This document shows, one piece after another, positions 35,703 to 44,894 of a DNA stretch of 64,000 nucleotides. This DNA comes from Dyella_D sp052115385 (GTDB lineage Bacteria; Pseudomonadota; Gammaproteobacteria; Xanthomonadales; Rhodanobacteraceae): assembly GCF_052115385.1 (NCBI RefSeq), contig NZ_JBFRGP010000016.1, forward strand, positions 18,817 to 82,816, in the 5' to 3' direction. Under the pieces are notes generated by a model. That model made no database searches. It was not told where the DNA came from and was given only the letters and a program-made list of their open reading frames with translations. The position numbers and the translations under genes were made by a program. The first letter of the stretch is position 1. Each line of letters begins with the position of its first letter.

Positions 35703-36104
35703 GATCGACTCTCCTACAGTTGGTGATGGTTAGCGGGTCAGGGGTGTTCCTAGCACCCTTGGCTCGCGCTTCTCACAGCATTGCTGCGATGGTTGCCCGC
35801 GACGCGTCGGAAACACTCCGCAGGTAACAGCTACCAAAGTATCAAGACGACTCAGCCGCTGTCTTTAGGTGAAATCCGATATTGCGCCCGAAGTGAAACC
35901 CTTCTCCCTTCGGGAGCACGCGGGGAGCGCACAGGGACGTGCGCGGCTCTCCTCGCTCATCAAAGCCGGGCACATCCCTGTGCCCTCTTCGCGTGGAGGA
36001 GCGAGGAAGGTGGCGGCAGCCGGATGAGGGTACGGGCGGAGTGGGGCGCCTCACTCCGCCCGTACCCTCACCCCAACCCCTCTCCCGATGGGAGAGGGGC
36101 TTTT
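35703..36104. other. non-coding block with several inverted repeats and a terminator
   Basis: No convincing gene. Visible structures are a GGGTG/CACCC hairpin (35742-35758), a 9-bp inverted repeat (35929-35937/35975-35983), and a perfect 18-bp stem with an 8-nt loop (36026-36043/36052-36069). A terminator-like CCCCTCTCCC/GGGAGAGGGG stem follows (36077-36086/36090-36099) with CTTTT. The block has the look of a dispersed intergenic repeat. Confidence 0.55.
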
Positions 36105-36130
36105 CATCACTCCGCGGCGAGGAACGCTTG

Positions 36131-37333
36131 ATGCATTTGAACTCGAACGGCGTGCGGCGCTGGCTGGCAGCCATCTTGATCTGCAGCATGCTCGCCGCCT
36201 GCCAGCATCCCTCCGCGCCACTGCTGCACGACGCCTACATTTGGCAACGCCAATGGAACCCCGCCGTGACTTCCGCGCTGACGCAATCGGCCGATGCGAT
36301 CCGCGTATGGCGCGTGCTGGCGGCGCAGACCGATGCGCGTGGACAACTGCAGCCGGTGACGATCGATCGCACCGCGCTCGCCGCCACGCATCGGCCGGTA
36401 GTGCTGGTGATACGTATCGACGGCCAGCTGCCGCAATGGGATGCGGACGCGCTGCTTGCCCAGACGCTCGCCTTGCGCAACGCGTGGAGCGGCGTACCGC
36501 TCGCCGGCATCGAGATCGATCACGATTGCGGCACCGCACGCCTGCCGGCCTACGCCGATTTCCTCGCGCGACTGAAGCGCGCCCTCGGCACGACACCGCT
36601 GTCGATCACCGCCTTGCCTGCATGGCTGGCTTCCGATCAGCTCGAAGACGTCACGGGGCAAGTCGACGAAGTCGTGCTGCAAGTCCATGCCGTGCAATCG
36701 CCACGCGCCGGCCTGTTCGATCCGGCGCTCGCCCGCAGCTGGATCGACCGTTTCGCCGCGCGCGCCGGCAAGCCGTTCCGCGTGGCGTTGCCCACGTATG
36801 GCTCGCGCGTCGCCTGGGACGACAACGGCCGCGTCGTCGCGATCGAAAGCGAAACGCCCTTGCTGGCCGGCGGCACGGAGGCGAGCGAACTGGTCGCCGC
36901 GCCGGCCGAGGTGGCGAAGCTGCTGGCCGGTCTGCGCGATGACCCGCCCAAGGGCCTGGCCGGCATTGTCTGGTTCCGCCTGCCCACCACCCAGGATGCG
37001 CGCGCCTGGAGCCTGCCGACCTGGCGTGCGGTGATGGCCGGTGCGCCCTTGAAGGCAACGCTGGCGGTGTTCTTCCAGCCCGGCGCGGTGGCGGGTGCGG
37101 CGGACATCGTGTTGCGCAACGACGGCGAAGTGGATGCGCGCCTGCCGTCCCGGATCGACTTGCCGGCCGCCTGCAGCATCGCCGACGGCGTCAACGGTTA
37201 CGCGCTGGGCCAGCAGGGCGGCCGCCCGTTCTTGCGCCGCGAACGCGACGGCTGGCTGCGCGCGCACTACCAGCGCGCGATCGGCTGGGCACGCTGCGGC
37301 GATGCCTCCGCGCAACCCACGATGGAGCCTTGA
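36131..37333 (+). CDS. DUF3142-like lipoprotein
   Basis: Protein of 400 aa from ATG 36131 (GAGGAA 6 nt upstream). A lipoprotein signal ends in the lipobox LAAC (Cys about 24). The body resembles DUF3142: PVVLVIRIDGQLPQWDADAL, then GIEIDHDCGTARLPAYADFL, followed by VQVHAVQ-like and ALPTYGSRVAW segments, suggesting a glycosidase-like TIM barrel. Function unknown. It is followed 67 bp later by a membrane-anchored partner gene, likely in one operon. Confidence 0.8.
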   Translation: MHLNSNGVRRWLAAILICSMLAACQHPSAPLLHDAYIWQRQWNPAVTSALTQSADAIRVWRVLAAQTDARGQLQPVTIDRTALAATHRPVVLVIRIDGQLPQWDADALLAQTLALRNAWSGVPLAGIEIDHDCGTARLPAYADFLARLKRALGTTPLSITALPAWLASDQLEDVTGQVDEVVLQVHAVQSPRAGLFDPALARSWIDRFAARAGKPFRVALPTYGSRVAWDDNGRVVAIESETPLLAGGTEASELVAAPAEVAKLLAGLRDDPPKGLAGIVWFRLPTTQDARAWSLPTWRAVMAGAPLKATLAVFFQPGAVAGAADIVLRNDGEVDARLPSRIDLPAACSIADGVNGYALGQQGGRPFLRRERDGWLRAHYQRAIGWARCGDASAQPTMEP

Positions 37334-37400
37334 CGCCGCTATTCCGCTGCGGCGTCTTTCCCCGCATCATTCACGGTCTAACCCAGGGGACGGAGTTCCG

Positions 37401-39866
37401 ATGTACAAGCGCCAATGGATTGCCGCCGGCCTGCTCGCCGGCATCGCTGCCGCCACGGTGTGGGCCTGCGGTCCGGATTTCCCCAGCCAGTTGCTGGACC
37501 ATCGCGAGCTGACCCTGAAGGCCACGCCGCAGAACAGCTTCGCTTTCGAGGCGGCCAGTCTGTTGCCGGCCACCGACAAGTTGCCGGACGACGAAGCGGG
37601 CGAGGCGCCCAAGGCCGACGACGCGGCGGCCATGGCCAAGTGGCTGGGCCTGGCGCCGGCGCAGTGGCAGCAGCTGGCCGAGCTGCGTCAGCTGCAGAGC
37701 GGCGCCGAGGTTTACGAGAAGGGCAAGGGGCTGCCGGAAGATCTGCGGCTGTACGCTGCCGGCGCGGCGGATTTCGAGATCGCGCAGGGTGCGTGCGAAG
37801 GCCGGGGCGCAGCCAGCGAGGACGCGTCCGCGGCCGGCGAAGACGCACCACCGGCCACCGCACACTGCATGGTTTCCAGTGGCCCGGGGATGGACCAGGC
37901 CGTCGCCAGTTTCGAAAAAGTGCTGGCCCTGCCGCCGGAACAGGCCAGGCTGCGCTCGGTGTGGGCGGCCTACATGCTCGGCCGCATCCATGCGGAGCGC
38001 GCGCTCGACCAGGCCAGCGACGCCACTGTGTTCAAGCGCGAGCGCGACGCCGCGGCCAAGGCTTTCCAGCAGGTGCGCGCGCGTGCGCTCGACGGCGGCA
38101 GCGACACGCAGGGGTTGGCGCTGTCCAGCTTCGGCGAAGAGGCGCGCCTGCACCTGTTCGTCGACGGCAAGCGCTGCGGCTGGAACGAGATGGCGGGGCC
38201 GGACAACGACTGCGGCGTGCGTCTTGCGCCGGAAGATATGAAGCACGCCATCACACTGTATGCCGCGCAGGCCGGGCATGGCTCGGGCAGTGCGGTGCAG
38301 TCGCTGTCGATCCTGGCCAACACGGCTCTGCGCGACGACACGCTCGCCGCCGCCTTGATCGACCATCCGATCTCGCAGCGCCTGCTGGTGATCTATGCGC
38401 TGGCGCGCGTCGACGACGTGGTCAGCGAAGCGGCCGACGGCAAGAGCATGACCAGCAAGCCCAACCCTGCCCTGGTCACGCTGGTGGCGGCGATCGAGCA
38501 GCGCGGGCTGGAGCATGTGGAAGGCGCTGACCGTCTCGCCGCGCTGGCTTATCGCGCCGGCCGCTACGACCTTGCCGCCAAGCTGGTCGACAAGGCGCCG
38601 GGCCCGCTGTCGAGCTGGGTGCGCGCCAAGCTGGCCTTGCAGAGGGGCGATCTGGCGGCGGCGACTGCGGCGTATGCGGATGCGGTCAAGGCTTTCCCCA
38701 AGGCCAATGATCCCAAGTCCATGGCTGGGGCCAGCATCGATCCGGACAACACCCATCTGCTGCTCGGCGAGCAGGGCGTGCTGGCGCTTGCGCGCGGCGA
38801 CTATGTGGAAGCGATGGGGCGGCTGTACGACGCGGCCATCGCGGTCGGTGGCAGCGGCAACGAGTTCTATCCCGAGGACGAGACCAGCGGCACCGGTTTC
38901 GGCAACGACGTGACTTACCTGGCCGAGCGCGTGCTCACCATCGACGAGCTGAAGAGCTTCGTCGATGCGCGCGTGCCGGCTTCGGCGCCGCCGGCCCCGG
39001 CCAAGGCGGGCTCCGCCGCGCCGAGCTACTACCCCGGCTCGGCGCCGTTCGGCGACAACCTGCGCTGGACGCTGGCCCGGCGCATGATGCGCGCCGGCCG
39101 CTACGACGAAGCGCAGAACTATTTCCCGGCCAGCAGCGACGAGCGCTTCGGCAAGGACGACCTGCGCGCCAAGGCGCGCGAGTTCGCCCAGGACCTGCAC
39201 GACGCCGAGCATACCTGGACCGATATCGGCAAGGCCGAGGCCCGCTACCGCGCGGCGGCGATCCAGCGCGAGCTGGGCATGGAGCTGTTCGGCTACGAGC
39301 AGGGGCCGGACTACAACGACATGGGCGGCGGCTTCCAGGGCGGCAGCGGGCATAGCGCGGACGACCTGAAGCAGTCCTTCGTCACCGACGGAGAGCGCCA
39401 GCGCTACGCCGACACCGCACCCAAGCCGGAGCGCCGCTTCCATTACCGCTATCTGGCCGCCGACCGCGCCGCCGGCGCGGCCGACCTGCTGCCGCCGCGC
39501 TCGCAGGCTTTCGCGGCGGTGCTGTGCAAGGCCAGCGGCTGGATGCTGGAAGGCCCGCCGGATTACGGCGACAACGGCGACGGCACGCCGCCGGTGGTGC
39601 CGGAGCGGCTGCTCAAGGCCAAGGCGCTGTACGACCGATATGTGAAGCAGGGCGCGTACGTGCCGTGGGCCGAGAACTTCGGCGAAAGCTGCCCGGAGCC
39701 GGATTTCGCCAGCGCCCGCGTGATGCAGCGGCATCTTTATGTAGTCAAGGCCAGGCGCGCGCTGCGGCATAACCTGCCCTTGCTCACCGGCGGCCTGGTG
39801 CTGGTGATCGGTATCGTCGGTTTTGCCGTCGTGCGCCGCCGTAAAAAGGCGGCCAGAACCGCGTGA
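37401..39866 (+). CDS. large periplasmic protein with C-terminal membrane anchor, unknown function
   Basis: Protein of 821 aa from ATG 37401 (GGAG 5 nt upstream). The N-terminal signal ends near TVWACGPDFP; the Cys could be lipidated but the lipobox is poor. The body is Ala-rich and helical with TPR-like stretches (AALAYRAGRYDLAAKLVDKA; WTLARRMMRAGRYDEAQNYF). The last 30 residues are one membrane helix followed by RRRKKAARTA, placing the C-terminus in the cytoplasm. Linked to the DUF3142 gene; no function can be given. Confidence 0.75.
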   Translation: MYKRQWIAAGLLAGIAAATVWACGPDFPSQLLDHRELTLKATPQNSFAFEAASLLPATDKLPDDEAGEAPKADDAAAMAKWLGLAPAQWQQLAELRQLQSGAEVYEKGKGLPEDLRLYAAGAADFEIAQGACEGRGAASEDASAAGEDAPPATAHCMVSSGPGMDQAVASFEKVLALPPEQARLRSVWAAYMLGRIHAERALDQASDATVFKRERDAAAKAFQQVRARALDGGSDTQGLALSSFGEEARLHLFVDGKRCGWNEMAGPDNDCGVRLAPEDMKHAITLYAAQAGHGSGSAVQSLSILANTALRDDTLAAALIDHPISQRLLVIYALARVDDVVSEAADGKSMTSKPNPALVTLVAAIEQRGLEHVEGADRLAALAYRAGRYDLAAKLVDKAPGPLSSWVRAKLALQRGDLAAATAAYADAVKAFPKANDPKSMAGASIDPDNTHLLLGEQGVLALARGDYVEAMGRLYDAAIAVGGSGNEFYPEDETSGTGFGNDVTYLAERVLTIDELKSFVDARVPASAPPAPAKAGSAAPSYYPGSAPFGDNLRWTLARRMMRAGRYDEAQNYFPASSDERFGKDDLRAKAREFAQDLHDAEHTWTDIGKAEARYRAAAIQRELGMELFGYEQGPDYNDMGGGFQGGSGHSADDLKQSFVTDGERQRYADTAPKPERRFHYRYLAADRAAGAADLLPPRSQAFAAVLCKASGWMLEGPPDYGDNGDGTPPVVPERLLKAKALYDRYVKQGAYVPWAENFGESCPEPDFASARVMQRHLYVVKARRALRHNLPLLTGGLVLVIGIVGFAVVRRRKKAARTA

Positions 39867-39939
39867 GGCGTGCCGGGGCGGCCGGGCTGCGGGATAATGC
39901 GCCGTTTCCCGCCGCCCGCGGCCCCTGCCGAGTCCCCCG

Positions 39940-40968
39940 TTGAAGAAGTCAGATTTCGATTTCCAGCTGCCGCCCGAACTGATCGCCCAGGCCCCGCTGC
40001 CGGAGCGTTCGGCCAGCCGCCTGCTGCTGCTGGATACGCAGGCGCAGTCGCTGCAGGACCGCATGTTCCGCGAACTGCCGGGGCTGCTGCGCGCGGGCGA
40101 CCTGCTCATCCTCAACGACACCCGCGTGCTGCCGGCGCGGCTGTACGGGCGCAAGGAAAGCGGCGGGGCGGTGGAGATCCTGCTCGAGCGCGTCACCGGC
40201 GCGCACGAGGCGATCGCCCAGCTGGGCGTGAGCAAGAAGCCGAAAGAAGGCGGGCGCATCGAGCTGGCCGACGGCAGCCATGCCGTGGTGCTGGGCCGCG
40301 ACGGCCAGTTCTTCCGCCTGCGCTTCGAATCGCCGGAACCGCTGGAACGCCTGCTGCGCCGCCTGGGCGAGATGCCGCTGCCGCCGTATATCGAGCGCCA
40401 CGCCGACGCCAGCGACCTGGAGCGCTACCAGACCGTGTTCGCACGCGAACCCGGCGCGGTGGCGGCGCCCACCGCCGGCCTGCATTTCGACGAAGCGATG
40501 CTGGCGCAGCTGCGCGAGCTGGGCGTGGAGTTCGGCTATGTGACCCTGCACGTCGGCGCCGGCACCTTCCAGCCGGTGCGCGCGGAGGAGATCAAGGACC
40601 ACCAGATGCACCGCGAATGGCTCAACGTCGGTGCGGGGCTGGTGGAGCAGGTGCGCCGCACGCGGGCCCGCGGCGGCCGTGTGATCGCGGTGGGCACCAC
40701 GGTGGTGCGCGCGCTGGAGAGCGCCAGCCGCGACGGCGAGCTGCGGCCGTTCGCGGGCGAGACGCAGATCTTCATCTTCCCCGGCTACAAGTTCAGCAGC
40801 ATCGACGGCCTGATCACCAACTTCCACCTGCCGCAGTCGACCCTGCTGATGCTGGTGTCCGCGCTGGCGGGGCGGGAGTTCGTGCTGGGCGCTTATCGCC
40901 ATGCGGTGGCGCAGCGGTATCGGTTCTTCTCGTATGGGGACGCGATGATGATCCTGCCGCCGACCTGA
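39940..40968 (+). CDS. queA: S-adenosylmethionine:tRNA ribosyltransferase-isomerase (TTG start)
   Basis: Second last step of queuosine synthesis: transfers and isomerises the ribosyl of SAM to preQ1 in tRNA. The 342 aa start at TTG 39940 (MKKSDFDFQLPPELIAQAP), the only start consistent with the family N-terminus. Conserved segments are ILNDTRVLPARL, PTAGLHFDE, LHVGAGTFQPVR and TNFHLPQSTLLMLVSA. It is followed by tgt after a repeat pair. Confidence 0.97.
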   Translation: MKKSDFDFQLPPELIAQAPLPERSASRLLLLDTQAQSLQDRMFRELPGLLRAGDLLILNDTRVLPARLYGRKESGGAVEILLERVTGAHEAIAQLGVSKKPKEGGRIELADGSHAVVLGRDGQFFRLRFESPEPLERLLRRLGEMPLPPYIERHADASDLERYQTVFAREPGAVAAPTAGLHFDEAMLAQLRELGVEFGYVTLHVGAGTFQPVRAEEIKDHQMHREWLNVGAGLVEQVRRTRARGGRVIAVGTTVVRALESASRDGELRPFAGETQIFIFPGYKFSSIDGLITNFHLPQSTLLMLVSALAGREFVLGAYRHAVAQRYRFFSYGDAMMILPPT

Positions 40969-40969
40969 A

Positions 40970-41058
40970 GTAGGTTGGGGTGAGCCGCAGGCGAACCCCA
41001 ACGGGCGCCACATCCGGCGCTGCATGTTGGGGTTCGCCTGCGGCTCACCCCAACCTAC
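40970..41058. repeat. BIME-like pair of REP-type repeats
   Basis: Two long-form units (40970-41002 and 41026-41058) in inverted orientation with a 23-bp spacer, starting 2 bp after the queA stop and ending 49 bp before tgt. An mRNA crossing both would form a 33-bp long hairpin. Confidence 0.92.
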
Positions 41059-41107
41059 GCGGGTGGCCTTTCGCGCGGACCCTGCCCAAACCGGCGATAA
41101 TGCCGGG

Positions 41108-42232
41108 ATGACTTCCCTTCGTTTCGACATCTCCGCCACCGACGGCGCGGCCCGGCGTGGCCGGCTTACTTTCGACCGCGGCACGGTGGAAACCCCGGCC
41201 TTCATGCCGGTGGGCACCTATGGCTCGGTGAAGGCGATGACCCCGCGCGACATCCTCGAGATCGGCGCGGAGGTGATCCTGGGCAACACCTTCCATCTGT
41301 ATCTGCGGCCCGGGCTGGAGATCGTGGAGCAGTTCGGCGGGCTGCATCGCTTTATCGGCTGGGACAAGCCGATCCTCACCGACTCCGGCGGCTTCCAGGT
41401 GTTCTCGCTGGCGCACAAGCGCAAGATCACCGAGGAAGGCGTGACGTTCGCTTCGCCGGTGGACGGCTCGAAGGTGTTCCTCTCGCCGGAGGAATCCATG
41501 CGCATCCAGAAGACGCTGGATTCGGACGTGGTGATGATCTTCGACGAGTGCACGCCGTATCCGGCCACCGAGAAAGTCGCCGCCACCTCGATGGAGCTGA
41601 GCCTGCGCTGGGCCGAGCGCTCGCGCCGCGCCTTCGATGACTTGAACAATCCCAATTCGCTGTTCGGCATCGTGCAGGGCAGCGTGTACGAGAACCTGCG
41701 CCGCCGTTCCGCCGAGGGCCTGGTCGGCATCGGCTTCGACGGCTATGCCGTGGGCGGCCTGGCGGTGGGCGAGCCGGAAGCCGAGCGCAACCACACGCTG
41801 GACTTCACCGTGCCGCTGCTGCCGGCGGACAAGCCGCGCTACCTGATGGGCGTGGGCCGGCCGGAAGACATCGTCGAAGCGGTGCGCCGCGGCATCGACA
41901 TGTTCGACTGCGTGATGCCCACCCGCAACGCGCGCAACGGCTTCCTGTTCGTCGCCGAGGGCACGCTGCGCATCCGCAACGCCAAGTACGCGATGGATAC
42001 GCGGGTGATCGAGGAAGGCTGCGACTGCTACGCCTGTGCCGGCGGCTTCAGCCGCGCCTACCTGCGCCACCTGGATCGCTGCAACGAGATCCTGGCCAGC
42101 CAGCTCGCCACCATGCACAACCTGCGGCACTACCAGCGGCTGATGGCCGGCCTGCGCGAGGCGATCGGGGCCGGCAAGCTGGAGGAGTTCGTGGCCGAGT
42201 TCTACGCGAAGCGGGTGCGGCCCCAGGGTTAG
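41108..42232 (+). CDS. tgt: queuine tRNA-ribosyltransferase (TGT)
   Basis: Exchanges G34 for preQ1 in tRNA-Asp, -Asn, -His and -Tyr. The 374 aa start at ATG 41108; an earlier frame runs through the repeat. Catalytic Asp residues are in LTDSGGFQVFSLA and in DMFDCVMPTRNARNG. The zinc site is C..CDCYAC....H near the C-terminus. Expected partner of queA. Confidence 0.98.
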   Translation: MTSLRFDISATDGAARRGRLTFDRGTVETPAFMPVGTYGSVKAMTPRDILEIGAEVILGNTFHLYLRPGLEIVEQFGGLHRFIGWDKPILTDSGGFQVFSLAHKRKITEEGVTFASPVDGSKVFLSPEESMRIQKTLDSDVVMIFDECTPYPATEKVAATSMELSLRWAERSRRAFDDLNNPNSLFGIVQGSVYENLRRRSAEGLVGIGFDGYAVGGLAVGEPEAERNHTLDFTVPLLPADKPRYLMGVGRPEDIVEAVRRGIDMFDCVMPTRNARNGFLFVAEGTLRIRNAKYAMDTRVIEEGCDCYACAGGFSRAYLRHLDRCNEILASQLATMHNLRHYQRLMAGLREAIGAGKLEEFVAEFYAKRVRPQG

Positions 42233-42236
42233 CGGC

Positions 42237-42313
42237 GTAGCTTGGGGTGAGCCGCAGGCGAACCCCAACGTGGCGGCGGTGTTGGGGTTCGCTTGCGGCT
42301 CACCCCAACCTAC
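42237..42313. repeat. BIME-like pair of REP-type repeats
   Basis: Units 42237-42269 (one mismatch, GTAGCTTGG) and 42281-42313 in inverted orientation, 11-bp spacer, directly after tgt. The remaining 230 bp to yajC hold a promoter candidate and no gene. Confidence 0.9.
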
Positions 42314-42469
42314 GCGGCTGCGCAGCTCCGTGGCGCGAATCTCATTTGGAACAAGAGGGCGGGGTAAAACGCGCCGGCACGCTTGCAAGCGGCCCCCGGG
42401 GAACCCCATAAACCCTGCTCCTGTCCGAGCCAGGGCCATTCGGCCCGTGTGCGTGAGCACCGGGGGGCG

Positions 42470-42478
42470 TGGCATAAT
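42470..42478 (+). promoter_or_regulatory. extended -10 promoter candidate for yajC-secDF
   Basis: TGG followed by CATAAT, an extended -10 element; the -35 at 42450-42455 (TGCGTG) is weak. About 65 bp upstream of yajC. Confidence 0.4.
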
Positions 42479-42542
42479 CCACGATCTTTTTCAGGCTTCC
42501 GGCGGAAATTTCAGCCGGGACCGCTACTTACGAGACAAGAAG

Positions 42543-42881
42543 ATGAATTTTCCGAGCACTTTCGTGATTGCCCAGGCCGCGCCGGCCGCCGGTGCCCAGG
42601 CGCCGAACCCGCTGATGACCTTCGGCCCGCTGATCCTGCTGTTCGTGGTGTTCTACTTCCTGATGATCCGCCCGCAGATGAAGCGGCAGAAGGAACACCG
42701 CTCGATGGTCTCGGCCCTGGCCAAGGGCGACGAAGTGGTGACCAACGGCGGCCTCGCCGGCCGCGTGGACGAAGTGGGCGAGTCGTTCATCACCCTCGAG
42801 ATCGCGCCGAACGTGAAGATCAAGGTGCAGAAGGGCTCGGTGTCCCAGGTGCTGCCGAAGGGCTCGCTGAAGTCGTCCTGA
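42543..42881 (+). CDS. yajC: preprotein translocase subunit YajC
   Basis: Small inner-membrane protein (112 aa) associated with SecDF. One hydrophobic segment (FGPLILLFVVFYFLMIRPQM) is followed by KRQKEHRSMVSALAKGDEVVTNGGL, the family signature. Gene order queA-tgt-yajC-secD-secF is standard. Confidence 0.97.
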   Translation: MNFPSTFVIAQAAPAAGAQAPNPLMTFGPLILLFVVFYFLMIRPQMKRQKEHRSMVSALAKGDEVVTNGGLAGRVDEVGESFITLEIAPNVKIKVQKGSVSQVLPKGSLKSS

Positions 42882-43006
42882 GGGATCGCGGCTAGCGGGC
42901 GGAGCCATCCGCCGAAGGCCGTCCCGCGGGGGCGGACGGCCTGGCCGCAACACGAACGATGCTACCGCCGCGGCCCCCGTGCCGCGGCTCTTGACGGATG
43001 CAAGGC

Positions 43007-44878
43007 ATGAGTGATTTTCCACGCTGGAAATTTTTCCTGGTCGCCATCGTTTTGGTGCTGGGCATCGTCTACGCGCTGCCGAACGTGTTCCTGCCGCAGC
43101 CGGCGGTACAGGTCACGGCCAACCGCAACGGCGTGGTCAACCAGGCGCTGCAGGAGAAGGCGCTGTATGCGCTCAAGCAGCAGAACATCGCCTACCAGAG
43201 CGTCGAGCTGAAGAACGACCATCTGCTGGTGAGCTTCGCCAACGCCGACGTGCAGAAGGCCGCCGGCGAGGACATCAAGACGGCGCTGGGCGACGACTAC
43301 ACCGTGGCCTTCAACCTCAAGTCCACCGTGCCGCACTGGCTGTCCATGATCTATGCGCGCTCGATGCCGCTGGGCCTGGACCTGCAGGGCGGCGTGCACT
43401 TCCTGATGGAAGTGGACCAGAACGACGTGGTGGACAAGCAGGAGACGCGCTACGCGGACGACATCCGCAGCATGCTGCGCGAGAAGAACATCCGCTACGA
43501 CTCGGTCAGCCGCAATGCCGTGCGCGGCCAGGGCGTGGCCGTTGTGCTGCGCTCCGCCGCCGAGCGCACCGCGGCGGCCAATGCGATCGCCGCCGATTAT
43601 CCGGACCTCACCACCCAGGACGGCCAGGTCACCGGCGACCGCTTCGTGCTCAACGCCGTGCTGCGCCCGGACAAGCTGCGCGAGACCTCGCTCGGCGCCG
43701 TGCGCCAGAACCTGGGCACGCTGCGCAACCGTATCAATGCGCTGGGCGTGTCCGAGCCGATCATCCAGCAGCAGGGCGAGGGCCGCATCATCGTCGAACT
43801 GGCCGGCGTGCAGGACACCGCCGAGGCCAAGAAGCTGATCGGCGCCACCGCCACCCTGGAATACCGCGCCGGCTACGGCACGCCGCAGCAGGCCCAGGAT
43901 GCGAAGACCTCCGGCAACGTGCCGCCGGAAGCGCGCCTGTACAAGGACCCGCGCGGCAACCCGGTGCTGCTGAGCAAGAAGATCATCGTCACCGGCGACC
44001 AGCTGGTCGATGCTTCTTCCGGCACCGAGCAGACCAGCGGCTCGCCGATGGTGTCGGTGACGCTCAATGCCGCCGGCGCCAAGAAGATGCTCGACTTCAC
44101 CACCAGCAACGTCGGCAAGCCGATGGGCGTGGTGTACGTGGAGCGCGTGGTCGAGACCAAGGTGGTGGACGGCAAGGTCGTGCGCACGCCGAAGATCACT
44201 GAGGAAGTGATCAACTTCGCCACCATCCAGGGCGTGTTCGGCAAGAACTTCCAGACCACCGGCCTGCGCAGCCCCAAGGAAGCTTCCGAGCTGGCCCTGC
44301 TGCTGAAGGGCGGTTCGCTGGCCGCGCCGATCGATATCGTCGAGGAAGGCGTGATCGGCCCGAGCCTGGGCCAGGACAACATCGCCAAGGGCATGAAGGC
44401 CGTGCTGATCGGCCTGGGCCTGGTGCTGCTGGCGGCGGCCATCTACTACAAGCTGTTCGGCCTGGTGGCCGACGTGGCGCTGTTCTTCAACCTGGTGATC
44501 CTGGTTGCGGTGATGTCGCTGGTCGGCGTGACGCTGACCATGCCGGGCATCGCCGGTATCGTGCTTACGCTGGGCATGGCGATCGACGCGAACGTGCTGA
44601 TCTGCGAACGCGTACGCGAGGAACTGCGCAACGGCTCCTCGCCGCACGCGTCGATCCGCGCCGGCTACGAGAAAGCCTGGGCGACCATCCTGGATGCCAA
44701 CGTCACTCACGTGATCGCCGCGCTGGCACTGACCACGATGGGCTCCGGCCCGATTCGCGGCTTCGGTGTGACGCTGCTGATCGGCATCCTGACCTCGATG
44801 TTCACCTCGGTCACCCTGACCCATGCGATCACCTTGCTGATCCACGGCCATCGCAAACTCAAGACGCTGTCGGTCTGA
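43007..44878 (+). CDS. secD: protein translocase subunit SecD
   Basis: Proton-driven accessory subunit pulling proteins through SecYEG. The 623 aa start at ATG 43007 (ATG 42998 would add three residues). There is one N-terminal helix, a large periplasmic P1 domain (GLDLQGGVHFLMEVD), and five C-terminal helices with the RND-type segments GIAGIVLTLGMAIDANVLI and SIRAGYEKAWATILDANVTH. secF follows 16 bp downstream. Confidence 0.98.
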   Translation: MSDFPRWKFFLVAIVLVLGIVYALPNVFLPQPAVQVTANRNGVVNQALQEKALYALKQQNIAYQSVELKNDHLLVSFANADVQKAAGEDIKTALGDDYTVAFNLKSTVPHWLSMIYARSMPLGLDLQGGVHFLMEVDQNDVVDKQETRYADDIRSMLREKNIRYDSVSRNAVRGQGVAVVLRSAAERTAAANAIAADYPDLTTQDGQVTGDRFVLNAVLRPDKLRETSLGAVRQNLGTLRNRINALGVSEPIIQQQGEGRIIVELAGVQDTAEAKKLIGATATLEYRAGYGTPQQAQDAKTSGNVPPEARLYKDPRGNPVLLSKKIIVTGDQLVDASSGTEQTSGSPMVSVTLNAAGAKKMLDFTTSNVGKPMGVVYVERVVETKVVDGKVVRTPKITEEVINFATIQGVFGKNFQTTGLRSPKEASELALLLKGGSLAAPIDIVEEGVIGPSLGQDNIAKGMKAVLIGLGLVLLAAAIYYKLFGLVADVALFFNLVILVAVMSLVGVTLTMPGIAGIVLTLGMAIDANVLICERVREELRNGSSPHASIRAGYEKAWATILDANVTHVIAALALTTMGSGPIRGFGVTLLIGILTSMFTSVTLTHAITLLIHGHRKLKTLSV

Positions 44879-44894
44879 AGAGGAACAGGCACTC

